The translations under genes were made by a program, and so were the position numbers. Under the pieces are notes generated by a model. It did not search any database and was not told the origin of the DNA. It saw nothing but the letters and a program-made list of their open reading frames with translations. 43,394 nucleotides of DNA from JBJFCE01 sp964437825. GTDB lineage: Bacteria; Bacillota; Clostridia; Lachnospirales; Lachnospiraceae. Of this stretch, positions 16,157 through 25,158 are shown in pieces. Location: positions 1-43,394 of the forward strand of contig CAYTIH010000020.1 in assembly GCA_964437825.1 (NCBI GenBank), written 5' to 3'. The stretch's first letter is position 1, and the number at the start of each line of letters is the position of its first letter.

Positions 16157-16528
16157 ATGAATATTCAGCTTTCTGCAAACGAATGGAAACTTATGGATCT
16201 GTTATGGAACGAGGAACCGCAGACCATTACACAGCTTACCGCACATATGCAGCCCGACCCCGGCTGGAGCAAGCACACCGTTATTACCATGCTAAACCGT
16301 CTGGAAGCAAAGGGCGCAGTATGCTATGAAGAAGGAGAACGCGCCCGCCTGTACCGCTCCTGCCTTCCCCGCACGCAGGCAGCAATGCAGGAAACCGAGA
16401 CCCTGCTTGAACGTGTCTATGGCGGAAGCCTGGGACTTCTGGTAAATGCTTTTGTAGAACAGAAGGGCATCAGTGAAACCGAGCGTGAACAGCTTTTATC
16501 TATTTTGCAAAATGCCGAGCAGAAATAA
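16157..16528 (+). CDS. BlaI/MecI/CopY family repressor, 123 aa
   Basis: Winged-helix repressor. Residues 1-70 carry the DNA-binding domain, with the family pattern LSANEWKLMDLLWNEEPQTI and the recognition helix WSKHTVITMLNRLEAKGAV. The C-terminal helices (about 80-123) mediate dimerisation and contain the site that is cleaved or released on induction. ACGGAGG lies eight bases upstream of the ATG. It is followed after 39 bases by its M56 sensor protease, the classical BlaI-BlaR1 arrangement. No beta-lactamase gene is adjacent, so the target is either this operon alone or distant genes. Confidence 0.93.
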   Translation: MNIQLSANEWKLMDLLWNEEPQTITQLTAHMQPDPGWSKHTVITMLNRLEAKGAVCYEEGERARLYRSCLPRTQAAMQETETLLERVYGGSLGLLVNAFVEQKGISETEREQLLSILQNAEQK

Positions 16529-16567
16529 CACATATTTTCTGAGCCAAGCGAAAGGAAGGGATTTTAC

Positions 16568-18799
16568 ATGAAAGAATTACTCATAAGCTCCAGTATACTT
16601 ATTATAGTAATTTTTCTTTTACGAACCATATTGGGAAAATACATTGGCCACAGAGCACAATATGCCTTATGGCTGCTGGTCCTGATCCGCTTACTGCTTC
16701 CCATCAGCCTGCCGGAAAGTTCTGCCAGCGTAATGAATTACTTCCCTGACGCTCGGCCGGCGAATCCTAAACAAGATCAAGCCCTCATACAGGCTGCCGA
16801 TTTCAGTCTTCCTCCGTTCGAAAAAGAGGAAGGGCAGACACCGATTCCAGCTGCAGCGGATACTGCACCGAAATCCTCCTTCAGACCTTCCGCGACTGTT
16901 CTTTTACGGATCGCATGGGCAGCAGGCGCTTTCTGTATGGGAATCTGGATCATAGTCACAAATCTGCTTTTTTATCAGAAATTGCGGCTGCACAGACGAA
17001 AATTGGAATATCCGGACTGCACCCTTCCGGTCTACCAATATGACGATCTGCCATCCCCCTGTCTGTTCGGCCTGTTCAGACCCGCAATTTATTTGAACCG
17101 GAACGCTGCCAAGGATCCGACAGCTCTTTCCTACGCAATCAGGCACGAAATGCAGCATTATAAACACCTGGATCATATATGGGGCCTGTTTCGCTGCCTC
17201 TGCCTTACGGTATATTGGTTTGATCCTTTTATCTATCCGGCGGCAATTTTCTCCCGAAGGGACTGCGAGCTTGCCTGTGACGAAGGAGTGATCAGAGAAC
17301 TAAACCCACAGCAAAGGCTGGAATACGGCCGCTGCCTGCTTGCTATGACACCCACGCGCGCAGCGGGTCTTAAGCCGATTGCCGCCACTACCATGAGCAG
17401 CGGCGCCAGACAGATGAAAAAGCGCTTGGCCGCCATCGTAAAAAAACCCAAAACGGCTCTGTGGGCAATCGCCCTGACACTGATCCTCGCCTTTGTCATT
17501 ACGGGCTGTACCTTTACAGGAGCAAAACAAGCAGACGAAGACACTTCTCCTATACAAGAGGCGGATGACAGCCGGGACATCTCTCCCTCGCAGGCGCCGG
17601 ATCACACAGAGATTTCTGAAAAGGACACGCTTTCCGATATTCTGGATGCTTTTCAAAAAAGCATCCGCGTCACAAACGGCAATCTGGTCTTTACCATTCC
17701 GCAAAGCAGGCTTTCCGGCTCCGCATGGAATATCTTTATTAGCGGAAGATCTCCGATGGGCGACGACTGGATGAGCGTTCATTATCTGGAGGAGGAACAA
17801 TATGATCAGAAGTGGGCGGCAGGTACGGAATATATCATTGCACCTGCAGATCAGGCCGCTGCATGCACAGAACTTTTTATGGACGTCTCCCTTACAGACG
17901 GAGACGATTCCCTGTCCGTTGAGGTGGATCTGCTTGCCGTCCCCGGACTTTCCGAAAACACCGGACATTTGAATGCTTCTTTTTTACCGGAGGAGGAAAC
18001 CCTGTTTGTGCATTATTCGCTTACGGATGATTACACCATTGCCTATGGTAACATCAATCCCCAGCCTCCTGCCGAAAATGAAACATGGCTTAAGGGACAC
18101 ATTTATCTGCTGCATAAAGATGAAGTTACTGTTTTAAACCAAAATGATGAATCCGCCGAATTTTTCCCCATCATGCCTATCAGGATCGGAGAACGTGTTC
18201 TCTTTGGCTGGGAAACGCTTTGGGGAAGCACCACCACCACAACCCTTTATACGCTGGAGGATGACCGGCTCATTCAAATCCCCAATACCGGGGAAGCCCT
18301 GGAATATCTGGAGGACGGACAATTTACCACCTCCTGCTCGGCATATGACAGCAGTAAATACAACAGTGATGATTTCATGACCGGTCACACATGGAAGCGA
18401 TACTGGCTTTACTGGGATGAAGACTCTCTCTCCCTGCGTGAATACGGCGGCATCGAAATTACCTCCGAAGAACTGCTGCAAATACCGGCATCCAACAGGG
18501 AGCTGGTGCAGGACACACTTACCGCAATTACGGATGGCGGCTATTACCTTGATACCATCTATCTTCGCGGCAACGGTATTATTAACATCAATTATCACAG
18601 CGCTGCGGAATATGACAATGACCTCAGTTACGAATACCATAATGCCTCACTGCAGCTTTCAGACGGAACATTTACCATGATTTGCTTTCAGCCGAATGAA
18701 GAAGATTTATTGTCCGTTATGGATCAGGGCGGAATTTACGGTTCCGCCGCATTCCCGGATTTTGCGGATTTTCCTGAATTGTCCGATTTTCTGAACTGA
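16568..18799 (+). CDS. M56 family (BlaR1-like) membrane sensor protease, 743 aa
   Basis: An N-terminal M56 metalloprotease domain has membrane segments at about residues 4-22, 32-48, 110-135 and 296-312. The zinc motif HEMQH is at H193-E194-H197, and the downstream family signature RRDCELACDEGVI is at 229-241. The sensor part (about 320-743) lies outside. It has no penicillin-binding-protein signature such as SxxK followed by KTG, and is acidic and probably beta-rich, so it is not a typical BlaR1 beta-lactam sensor. The fourth segment ends AFVITGC, resembling a lipobox, at C313. It presumably inactivates the neighbouring BlaI-type repressor on sensing an unknown extracellular cue. Confidence 0.88.
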   Translation: MKELLISSSILIIVIFLLRTILGKYIGHRAQYALWLLVLIRLLLPISLPESSASVMNYFPDARPANPKQDQALIQAADFSLPPFEKEEGQTPIPAAADTAPKSSFRPSATVLLRIAWAAGAFCMGIWIIVTNLLFYQKLRLHRRKLEYPDCTLPVYQYDDLPSPCLFGLFRPAIYLNRNAAKDPTALSYAIRHEMQHYKHLDHIWGLFRCLCLTVYWFDPFIYPAAIFSRRDCELACDEGVIRELNPQQRLEYGRCLLAMTPTRAAGLKPIAATTMSSGARQMKKRLAAIVKKPKTALWAIALTLILAFVITGCTFTGAKQADEDTSPIQEADDSRDISPSQAPDHTEISEKDTLSDILDAFQKSIRVTNGNLVFTIPQSRLSGSAWNIFISGRSPMGDDWMSVHYLEEEQYDQKWAAGTEYIIAPADQAAACTELFMDVSLTDGDDSLSVEVDLLAVPGLSENTGHLNASFLPEEETLFVHYSLTDDYTIAYGNINPQPPAENETWLKGHIYLLHKDEVTVLNQNDESAEFFPIMPIRIGERVLFGWETLWGSTTTTTLYTLEDDRLIQIPNTGEALEYLEDGQFTTSCSAYDSSKYNSDDFMTGHTWKRYWLYWDEDSLSLREYGGIEITSEELLQIPASNRELVQDTLTAITDGGYYLDTIYLRGNGIININYHSAAEYDNDLSYEYHNASLQLSDGTFTMICFQPNEEDLLSVMDQGGIYGSAAFPDFADFPELSDFLN

Positions 18800-18876
18800 C
18801 ATAACTAATCCGGCTTAATCCATGTAATCCTCGCTGCTTTGGCGTTTCGATAAAGCTCTGAATTCATCGACTCATA

Positions 18877-18947
18877 AAAATGCCCGGTGTGAAATCATTC
18901 CTTTTGCTCGTTTTGATCCGATCAAAAGACATTTCAACTCACCGGGC
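18877..18947 (-). terminator. Large hairpin terminator of the leftward GntR-ABC operon
   Basis: GCCCGGTG (18882-18889) pairs with CACCGGGC (18940-18947), extended by GAAAT/ATTTC with mismatches. An inner near-palindrome TTTTGATC/GATCAAAA lies at 18911-18927. Leftward the outer stem ends in ATTTTT (complement of 18877-18882). It lies 12 bases past the permease stop and also separates this operon from the convergent M56 gene. Confidence 0.7.
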
Positions 18948-18959
18948 GCGGTATCCCGC

Positions 18960-19790
18960 TTATTCCAAATTCACATGTTTCCTTACAATTATGAAATTAA
19001 TCAGGTACTCAATCAGTGCAAATATTGCATATTCACCAAGGAATATCCACACCATGTTTGCCGGAGCCCGGTCAGAAGTATAGGTAAACCATTCCGCCGA
19101 CGATGTATCGTAAGCGGTCACTACAAAACGGTTCACCATATTTACTGCCAGAATGGATGAAACAATCTGCTGTATAAAATAAATACCGATTCCGAACCCG
19201 ATTGCAGCTCCGATCTTCTTCTGGTTAAATAACTGTCCCAAGGACAGGGCCGCAAAAATAGCCAACAACACATTCAGGCAGAAAATCAAGATGGCCAAAA
19301 ACAAAATTCCCAGCGTTGCCGCTCCCGAATAGCCCCATATATGGATACATTGCTCGCTAAACCGGCTCCAGCTGAAGCCCCGGAAAGCAAAAAGGATATC
19401 GCCTTCTATACTGGCACACAGCGAGAAGACACTGAGCAATAACAGAATACCGGATAAAAATAACCATACCAGAGAGGTAATCAGTTTTACATTAAAACTT
19501 GACATCGGCTTTACCGGCAGTGTATGGGTCAAATATCCCTGGTCGGAGTACATTGTCATAAAGAAATGACGGCACATATACAGGAACGTTACCACACACA
19601 ATGCAAAAATGGACAGGATAAACGTAATGGTAGCCGTTGACATCAGCACTTCCCTTACCTTCCCGGTGAGATTGGGCTCAACCCCCATAACCACACATCC
19701 GAAAATGGTTACCGCCACTACAACCGCATAGATAGTTACCATAACTTTCCAAGTATTTTTAAATTCATTCCGAAATAATTTTCCTAACAT
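18960..19790 (-). CDS. ABC-2 type permease-like membrane protein, 276 aa
   Basis: A polytopic membrane protein with about six segments: residues 15-35, 48-72, 100-125, 155-185, 200-220 and 250-270. The N-terminus LFRNEFKNTWKVMVTIYAVV and SDQGYLTHTLPVKPMSSFNV are typical of permease partners of single-ATPase ABC-2 systems. Its ATG overlaps the end of the ATPase gene by seven bases, so translation is coupled. Substrate is unknown. It is the last gene of a three-gene GntR-ATPase-permease unit and is followed by a large hairpin terminator. Confidence 0.82.
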   Translation of the reverse strand: MLGKLFRNEFKNTWKVMVTIYAVVVAVTIFGCVVMGVEPNLTGKVREVLMSTATITFILSIFALCVVTFLYMCRHFFMTMYSDQGYLTHTLPVKPMSSFNVKLITSLVWLFLSGILLLLSVFSLCASIEGDILFAFRGFSWSRFSEQCIHIWGYSGAATLGILFLAILIFCLNVLLAIFAALSLGQLFNQKKIGAAIGFGIGIYFIQQIVSSILAVNMVNRFVVTAYDTSSAEWFTYTSDRAPANMVWIFLGEYAIFALIEYLINFIIVRKHVNLE

Positions 19791-20482
19791 CTGAACACCT
19801 CCCTAAACAGTGCATCCACGGATTTATTTTTTTCCTGACGGATTTCTTCCACGGATGAGGTCAGTCTGATCTGACCGTTTTGAATGAAAATCACTTCATC
19901 CAGAATATTCTCGATATCCGCAATCAAATGCGTCGAAATAATAATGGATGCGTTCTGATCATAATTGGTCAAAATCACATTTAAAATATAATCCCTCGCA
20001 GCCGGATCCACGCCTGCAATCGGCTCATCCAGCACATACAAATCGGCTCTCCGGCTCATAACCAAAATCAGCTGCACCTTCTCCTTGGTTCCCTTGGACA
20101 TGGATTTTAACCTGTCGCTTGGATTAATCTGAAGCTTTGCCAGCATGTCATATGCCCTGCGTTCGTCAAAATCCTGATAAAAGGTTTTGAAAAAATCAAT
20201 GACATCCCGCACTCTCTGATTCATATTCAGATATGTGTGATCCGGCAGATAGGAGATTACCTTTTTGCTTTCCACTCCGATCGGTGCTCCCTTTACGGTA
20301 ATTACTCCTTCTGTTGGCGTCAGCAGACCGTTCAGAATCTTGATAAAGGTTGTTTTTCCGCTTCCGTTTGGACCGAGAAGTCCGATAATATGGCCGCTTT
20401 CGATCTGCAAATTCACATGATCAAGCGCAGTTACTTTGCCATAACGCTTTGATAAATCCTTACATTCCAATAAGGTACTCAT
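19784..20482 (-). CDS. ABC transporter ATP-binding protein, 232 aa
   Basis: ATPase with Walker A GPNGSGKT (about 34-41), signature MSKGTKEKVQL near 130-140, Walker B LYVLDEPIAG, and switch histidine in ISTHLI. The signature lacks the second glycine of LSGGQ, which is frequent in YtrB-like ATPases under GntR control. It overlaps the GntR gene by four bases (ATGA) and the permease gene by seven, so the three are one transcription and translation unit. Confidence 0.92.
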   Translation of the reverse strand: MSTLLECKDLSKRYGKVTALDHVNLQIESGHIIGLLGPNGSGKTTFIKILNGLLTPTEGVITVKGAPIGVESKKVISYLPDHTYLNMNQRVRDVIDFFKTFYQDFDERRAYDMLAKLQINPSDRLKSMSKGTKEKVQLILVMSRRADLYVLDEPIAGVDPAARDYILNVILTNYDQNASIIISTHLIADIENILDEVIFIQNGQIRLTSSVEEIRQEKNKSVDALFREVFRC

Positions 20483-20850
20483 TTCGTCTCCCCCTTTATA
20501 GTTTCCTTCATAATTGATAAGGTTTCTTCTTTACTAAATCCAATACTCTGCATATTTTCCAGAAACTTTTCTATCGTTTCCTTCGCACGATCCTTTTTTA
20601 ACTGCTTAATCATATTCTGATCCTCCGTAATAAAGCGTCCGCTGGTTCTCTGCGTATACACCAGCCCCGATCGCTCCAGCTCTGAAAGCGCTTTCTGCAT
20701 CGTGTTGGGATTAACCGCTGCTTCCATCGCCAGCTCTCTGACTGAGGGAAGCCTATCCCCCGGTCCATACTTTCCTGACAAAATTTCCATTTGGATTCGA
20801 TCTACGATCTGAATGAAGATCGGTCTGTCTGAATCAAGATTCCATGGCAT
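20479..20850 (-). CDS. GntR family (YtrA-type) transcriptional regulator, 123 aa
   Basis: A single winged-helix domain (about 8-78) with LPSVRELAMEAAVNPNTMQKA as recognition region and YTQRTSGRFI as wing, then a short helical tail. Length and tail are those of YtrA-type repressors that control their own ABC operon. Start 20850 is set by AGGTGATT six bases upstream; an in-frame start at 20943 would lie within the MITE and is rejected. A 203-bp MITE separates the start from the promoter, so it forms part of the mRNA leader. A second regulator of this type is at 1197-1565. Confidence 0.9.
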   Translation of the reverse strand: MPWNLDSDRPIFIQIVDRIQMEILSGKYGPGDRLPSVRELAMEAAVNPNTMQKALSELERSGLVYTQRTSGRFITEDQNMIKQLKKDRAKETIEKFLENMQSIGFSKEETLSIMKETIKGETK

Positions 20851-20878
20851 GTAATCACCTCTCTTATTACTTATGTTA

Positions 20879-21081
20879 TAGGCGTTTGCGAAACTCACTG
20901 GATTTTGCCCCAATTGCACAAATGATAGAAACAACACAGACACGCTTGCGCTCCGTTTCAGGCGTAACGGACACTAGGCTCGACAGAACCTCGCCAAGTG
21001 CCGACGCCTTCAAAGGGTCTGCTTATGTTTCTACAATTTGCACAATTAACGCAATGCTTTGATGAGTTTCGCAATTGCCTA
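20879..21081 (+). mobile_element. MITE copy 2, 203 bp
   Basis: Same length and orientation as the copy at 4046-4248. The inner and right portions agree except for a few bases, while about 25 bases after the left terminal repeat differ. The left end is TAGGCGTTTGCGAAACTC and the right end GAGTTTCGCAATTGCCTA. It is flanked by the exact 11-bp duplication TACTTATGTTA (20868-20878 and 21082-21092), which defines the borders. It lies inside the leader of the GntR-ABC operon and encodes nothing recognisable. Confidence 0.92.
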
Positions 21082-21111
21082 TACTTATGTTAGATAAGCT
21101 TTTGTATTATT

Positions 21112-21159
21112 GTACTGTTGTACTAACTATATAATACAGCAATACAATACATATGTCAA
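21112..21159 (-). promoter_or_regulatory. Promoter and candidate operator of the leftward GntR-ABC operon
   Basis: Read leftward, TTGACA (21154-21159), 17 bases, TATTAT (21131-21136), a near-consensus promoter. Just past the expected start lies GTACTGTTGTAC (21112-21123), two GTAC palindromes four bases apart, a plausible GntR operator. The promoter is about 270 bases from the start codon because the MITE lies between. Confidence 0.75.
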
Positions 21160-21265
21160 CAATTTTTTTAAATTTTATAAAGAAATATTTTATAAAGGAA
21201 ATCGTCTTATAACTTCTTGCAAGTATTTATCGCAGCAAGGGTTATGATAAAAGATTTTTAGAATG

Positions 21266-21304
21266 AGAAAAGCACCAAATGACAATGCACAATCATTTGG
21301 TGCT
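21266..21304 (-). terminator. Terminator of the beta-galactosidase gene
   Basis: A 12-bp perfect stem AGCACCAAATGA (21271-21282) / TCATTTGGTGCT (21293-21304) with a 10-base loop is followed leftward by TTTCTC. The T tract is short. It lies 20 bases past the stop codon. Confidence 0.75.
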
Positions 21305-21323
21305 TATCTTATAGATTTCGGTT

Positions 21324-24300
21324 TTACTCCCCATTCGTCCATGTCAGATAGAAGGAGCATACCTTCCTGCCTTCTGCAGGAATTGTATATTGAGGATGCA
21401 CTTTTGCACCCCAGCTGTCGTCACCGCCCACGCCCATCTGGCGGCTGCTGATTCTGACCACCGTTTCATAGGCCCCCGGCAGCTCAAAGTGATGTCTTGC
21501 CTGCTCCAGTTCCTGCGGCATATAGGGAAGCGCGCTGACATTCAAAGGCTCCTCCCCCGACAAAATATGAAGTCCGAATCCGTTTTGGTCCGTAATCTCC
21601 GCCATCCTCACATCCGCATGATTTCCCGTTTCCTGCGGCAGAATATAGGGCGCCGCATTATCCTTTACCAGATTCCTGTAACAGCCGATACGACTTCCGG
21701 TCTTTCGATCCCAATAGCTTTCTTCGGGACCGCGCCCATACCAGTAAAGCTGATCATACTGAACCGGAAGGGCACACAGCATACCGAATTCCGGCAGCTC
21801 AGGAAGGCCCTGATATCCCTCCGTTTCCATAATCACCTTAATCAGTCCTGCTCCGTTGACCTGATAGGTAACACTGCATATCTTCCCCTGATGAAAAGGA
21901 ACCCTGTAATCATAAACAATCCTTACAATGCCTGACTTCTCATCCCGAAAAACTCCCTGGAACTGCGCCGTCAGCGCTTCACTGATCAGCTTCCATTGTC
22001 CAAGCCGCCATGGCATTCCATTTCCATAATCATTCTGAACCGGGGCCCGCCAGAAATTCGGCTGAAGCTTTCGGTATAAAAGCTCCTTCCCATGCACTTT
22101 CATGGAATAAAAAGCATTTTTACCTTTTTCAAACATATAATGGAAACCATCGCCGATCACACCGACGTTGTATACGCAATCCGCCACACCAAATCCGTCC
22201 GTACCGAAGGGCTCTGCTTTTGAAAAGCCGCTGCCGGACTCTTTACCCTTTTGCTTAACGGCATTCATACGCTCCGCAAGCGCAAACATTCTCGAATCCT
22301 GATACCTCCCATACCCCTGGGATTGTCCGAACGCAACCTCATAGCCTGCATCCGCATAGCGTCTGTCCTTTTTTAAACGCATGGAAACGGTTATCAGATA
22401 TTCACCGTCCAGATTCTTTTCACTCTCTGCCTTTGCATCATAGGGTAACAGATAAATAGCCTCTGTTCCGGGCGAAACCCGTACAAACAGCTCATCGGTT
22501 CTGACTGCCTCTCCGTTTTTATGCAGAATCGCATAAATCCTGTAATCCTCAGTCCCTTCAAAAAGAGAAAGATTCTTTATGACAACTCTGTCATGATCTG
22601 CCTGGATCTTAAAATTCTGATAATCATGCTTCACCTGAGGAAGCTTGGGCGAAGGCGTACGATCGGAAAACATGATACCGTTCCCCGAAAAATCAGCATC
22701 GTTCGGTCTATCCGCAAAATCTCCGCCATAGCCGGGATATTCATTTCCGTGAGGGTCCTTTGTCATAATAGCCTGATCAACATAATCCCATATAAAACCG
22801 CCCTGATATAACGGTTCCGTTTCCGTCAGGTGCGTATACTCATCAAAATTACCTGTAGAATTTCCCATGGAATGAGCGAATTCACAGGATACAAACGGTT
22901 TATCCCGATGCTCCTTCAAATATTCCGCAATGGCCTGCGGCGTCCAGTACATCCTGCTGACTACATCGGAAGTATCCGGATAGGCGTTATCATTTGCCAG
23001 TCCTTCATAATGAACCAGCCGAGTATTATCTTTACCGCGAAGCAGCTCCGACATCCGGAAAATATCAAGACCCCCGGAAGATTCATTTCCGCAGGACCAC
23101 AGCAGCACGGAGGGATGATTTTTGTCCCGCTCGAACATGGAATTGGCACGGTCAAGTACCGCATGAAGCCACTCCGGCCTGTCACAGGGAACAGCAAGTT
23201 CATCATGCATCGTGCCCGTCGGTCTATACACAGAACCATGCGTTTCCAGATTCGTCTCATCAATCAAATAAATACCGTATTCGTCACATAAATGATAAAA
23301 ACAGGTGGCATTCGGATAATGGGAGGTTCTGACGCTGTTGATATTATTGCGTTTCATATTCACAACATCCTGAAGCTGCAGTTCCGGCGGAAATACACGT
23401 CCGTGCTCCGCACAGAATTCATGTCTGTTCACACCCTTAAAGACAATCCTCTTTCCGTTTAATTCCATAACGGAATTTCTTATCACAAACTCCCGAATCC
23501 CTATCTTCTGGCGAATGGTTTCCGCAAGCGTTCCGTCCGCGGCATTTCGAATCCGTATCGTTAACGTATAAAGCGCCGGTATTTCCGCGCTCCACAAAAG
23601 CGGCTGCTCTACCTGAATACGCACTTCATCGGTATATTCATCCGGTTTGGTAAGCTCCTGCGGAATCACAACATCATTTTTGCGAAGCTTTCCCATAATA
23701 GCCTTGGAAAAAGCCACTATCTGTTCTCCGTTCGGATCACACAGCTCATATTCCGCAAGGTACCCGGAAACAGAGGCCTTGGCATTTTCCGCAGCCCGGC
23801 TGCTCTGCGCTTCATATTCATATTTCAAATCCAGCCGGATTTCAGCTCCGGTATGCTCCGGATTCAGACTACTTCTGACAAACAGATCCTCCAAATGGCA
23901 AACCGGCTTTTCAAACAGCCACACATCCCGAAAAATTCCGGAAAAGCGAAAGAAATCCTGATCCTCAAGCCAGCTTCCCGAGGAATAACGATATACCTGC
24001 ACGCCGATCCGATTTCTGCCTTTTACGATATAAGGCGACAAATCAAATTCCGCCGGCGTGAAGCTATCCTCACTGTAACCGACAAATTCACCGTTGATCC
24101 ACAAAGAAAAGGCGCTTTCCACACCCTGAAAGGCCAGATAAACGGCGTCCGTATCAAGCTCTACATCCTTTACATAGGTTCCCACCGGGTTATCCTGCTC
24201 CGGAATCTCTCCCGGTTTTATTTGTTCGAAGCCGTCCCATGGATAGACCATATTGACATACTGCGGATGTCCGCAGCCTTGCAGCTGTAAATGTCCCGGT

Positions 24301-24524
24301 ACCTGAATCTCCTCCCAATCGCTTACATCAAATACAGGTCTGGCAAATCCTCTCGGCGCTTCCTTCAAATTCCGTGCATAATGAAACTTCCATGTCCCGC
24401 TTAAGGAAACTCCAAACCTCTCCGTCCCCTGTTCATCCCTGTAAAAATCATGATCCGAATGAGCCTTTAATCTGTTGACTGCAAAAATTTCCGGGTTCCT
24501 GATCATATCAAATGTGAAATTCAT
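21324..24524 (-). CDS. lacZ: Beta-galactosidase, glycoside hydrolase family 2, 1066 aa
   Basis: Intracellular LacZ-type enzyme hydrolysing terminal beta-galactosides such as lactose; there is no signal peptide. The N-terminal jelly-roll domain (about 35-210) includes GHLQLQGCGHPQYVNMVYPW and YSEDSFTPAEFD. Two immunoglobulin-like domains enclose the TIM barrel (about 340-640), with GVNRHEF, RTSHYPN, acid/base E481 in CGNESSGG and nucleophile E548 in SCEFAHSMGN. The C-terminal domain 5 (about 780-1060) is present. Length is usual for full LacZ. No lactose permease or LacI-type regulator is adjacent; only a decayed HAD gene lies upstream. AGGAGAAGGG lies upstream of the ATG. Confidence 0.96.
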   Translation of the reverse strand: MNFTFDMIRNPEIFAVNRLKAHSDHDFYRDEQGTERFGVSLSGTWKFHYARNLKEAPRGFARPVFDVSDWEEIQVPGHLQLQGCGHPQYVNMVYPWDGFEQIKPGEIPEQDNPVGTYVKDVELDTDAVYLAFQGVESAFSLWINGEFVGYSEDSFTPAEFDLSPYIVKGRNRIGVQVYRYSSGSWLEDQDFFRFSGIFRDVWLFEKPVCHLEDLFVRSSLNPEHTGAEIRLDLKYEYEAQSSRAAENAKASVSGYLAEYELCDPNGEQIVAFSKAIMGKLRKNDVVIPQELTKPDEYTDEVRIQVEQPLLWSAEIPALYTLTIRIRNAADGTLAETIRQKIGIREFVIRNSVMELNGKRIVFKGVNRHEFCAEHGRVFPPELQLQDVVNMKRNNINSVRTSHYPNATCFYHLCDEYGIYLIDETNLETHGSVYRPTGTMHDELAVPCDRPEWLHAVLDRANSMFERDKNHPSVLLWSCGNESSGGLDIFRMSELLRGKDNTRLVHYEGLANDNAYPDTSDVVSRMYWTPQAIAEYLKEHRDKPFVSCEFAHSMGNSTGNFDEYTHLTETEPLYQGGFIWDYVDQAIMTKDPHGNEYPGYGGDFADRPNDADFSGNGIMFSDRTPSPKLPQVKHDYQNFKIQADHDRVVIKNLSLFEGTEDYRIYAILHKNGEAVRTDELFVRVSPGTEAIYLLPYDAKAESEKNLDGEYLITVSMRLKKDRRYADAGYEVAFGQSQGYGRYQDSRMFALAERMNAVKQKGKESGSGFSKAEPFGTDGFGVADCVYNVGVIGDGFHYMFEKGKNAFYSMKVHGKELLYRKLQPNFWRAPVQNDYGNGMPWRLGQWKLISEALTAQFQGVFRDEKSGIVRIVYDYRVPFHQGKICSVTYQVNGAGLIKVIMETEGYQGLPELPEFGMLCALPVQYDQLYWYGRGPEESYWDRKTGSRIGCYRNLVKDNAAPYILPQETGNHADVRMAEITDQNGFGLHILSGEEPLNVSALPYMPQELEQARHHFELPGAYETVVRISSRQMGVGGDDSWGAKVHPQYTIPAEGRKVCSFYLTWTNGE

Positions 24525-24562
24525 ATAACACCATCCCTTCTCCTAACTACTCCCCAATCCGT

Positions 24563-24978
24563 CTAGTCCTTAATAAAGGTATCAATTACTTTTACGATTC
24601 CGTCCGCATCATTCGAATCCGTAATAAAATCTGCCGCTTCCAAATAGGTTACCAGCCCGCAATCGCGGCTGACCGCATATTGATACAGCTCCGGAATCAC
24701 AGTTTTGGGCAAAATCTCTGATATACGATTTCCCCGGTTCTACAGTTAATGATCCTGCCGCCGTTAAACGAAAGCAGATATCCGCCGTACTTTACCTATT
24801 GTAACTCTTTTGCAAATTCCTCCATTCCATGCGTCGGCCGCCCGCTTGCCAGAACTACCTTATGTCCCCGTTCTTCGATTCGTAAAATTCCCTCTCTGGT
24901 TTTTTCCGTAATTTCTTTTTTTGAGTTTGTCAGTGTCCCGTCAATATTCAATACCAATACTTTTGTCTTCATCAGCAT
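24563..24978 (-). pseudogene. Decayed Cof-type HAD phosphatase
   Basis: The N-terminus KTKVLVLNIDGTLTNSKKEI is a HAD motif I, although the first aspartate of DxD is replaced by N (NID). TAG interrupts at codon 61 (24793-24795). The reading continues as KYGGYLLSFNGGRIINCRTG, typical of Cof phosphatases, until a one-base deletion near 24705-24715 shifts the frame, after which IPELYQYAVSRDCGLVTYL follows. It then jumps to ADFITDSNDADGIVKVIDTF, which in intact proteins is the C-terminus, so about 130 codons including motifs III and IV are missing. Three independent lesions make it non-functional. It lies 38 bases upstream of lacZ and may once have been co-transcribed. Confidence 0.85.
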
Positions 24979-24996
24979 GTCCTATTTAAAAAATTT

Positions 24997-25040
24997 TTCA
25001 TGAAATAAAAAATTTTCATGAAATAAAAAATTTTGAAATA
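24997..25040. repeat. AT-rich 18-bp tandem repeat
   Basis: TTCATGAAATAAAAAATT occurs at 24997-25014 and 25015-25032, followed by a partial unit. It shares the 12-mer TTCATGAAATAA with the array in front of tRNA-Pro. It lies upstream of the decayed HAD gene. Confidence 0.65.
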
Positions 25041-25045
25041 AATAA

Positions 25046-25076
25046 GAGAGTATATTTTTTCTAAGAATATACTCTC
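25046..25076. terminator. Hairpin downstream of the antiporter gene
   Basis: Perfect 11-bp stem GAGAGTATATT (25046-25056) / AATATACTCTC (25066-25076). A T run follows on the plus strand (25080-25086), while leftward the following sequence is only moderately T-rich. It may terminate the leftward antiporter transcript, but the plus-strand orientation is stronger in sequence. Confidence 0.5.
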
Positions 25077-25158
25077 ACGTTTTTTTCATTTCGTAAAGTG
25101 CTCACCGGGAAAATCCTGCCCGAAGCATACATGATTTTTTCGTTACTGCTTAACCGAA

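Noticed and set aside
16157..18799. Classical beta-lactam resistance operon
   Set aside because: BlaI and M56 proteins are present, but the sensor lacks penicillin-binding motifs and there is no beta-lactamase or PBP2a gene in the window.
18800..18959. Small RNA gene in the M56-permease gap
   Set aside because: The large hairpin is followed leftward by a T tract just after the permease stop, so a terminator explains it and no promoter was found.
20851..20943. Longer GntR protein starting inside the MITE
   Set aside because: AGGTGATT directly precedes ATG 20850 and the extra residues are MITE sequence.
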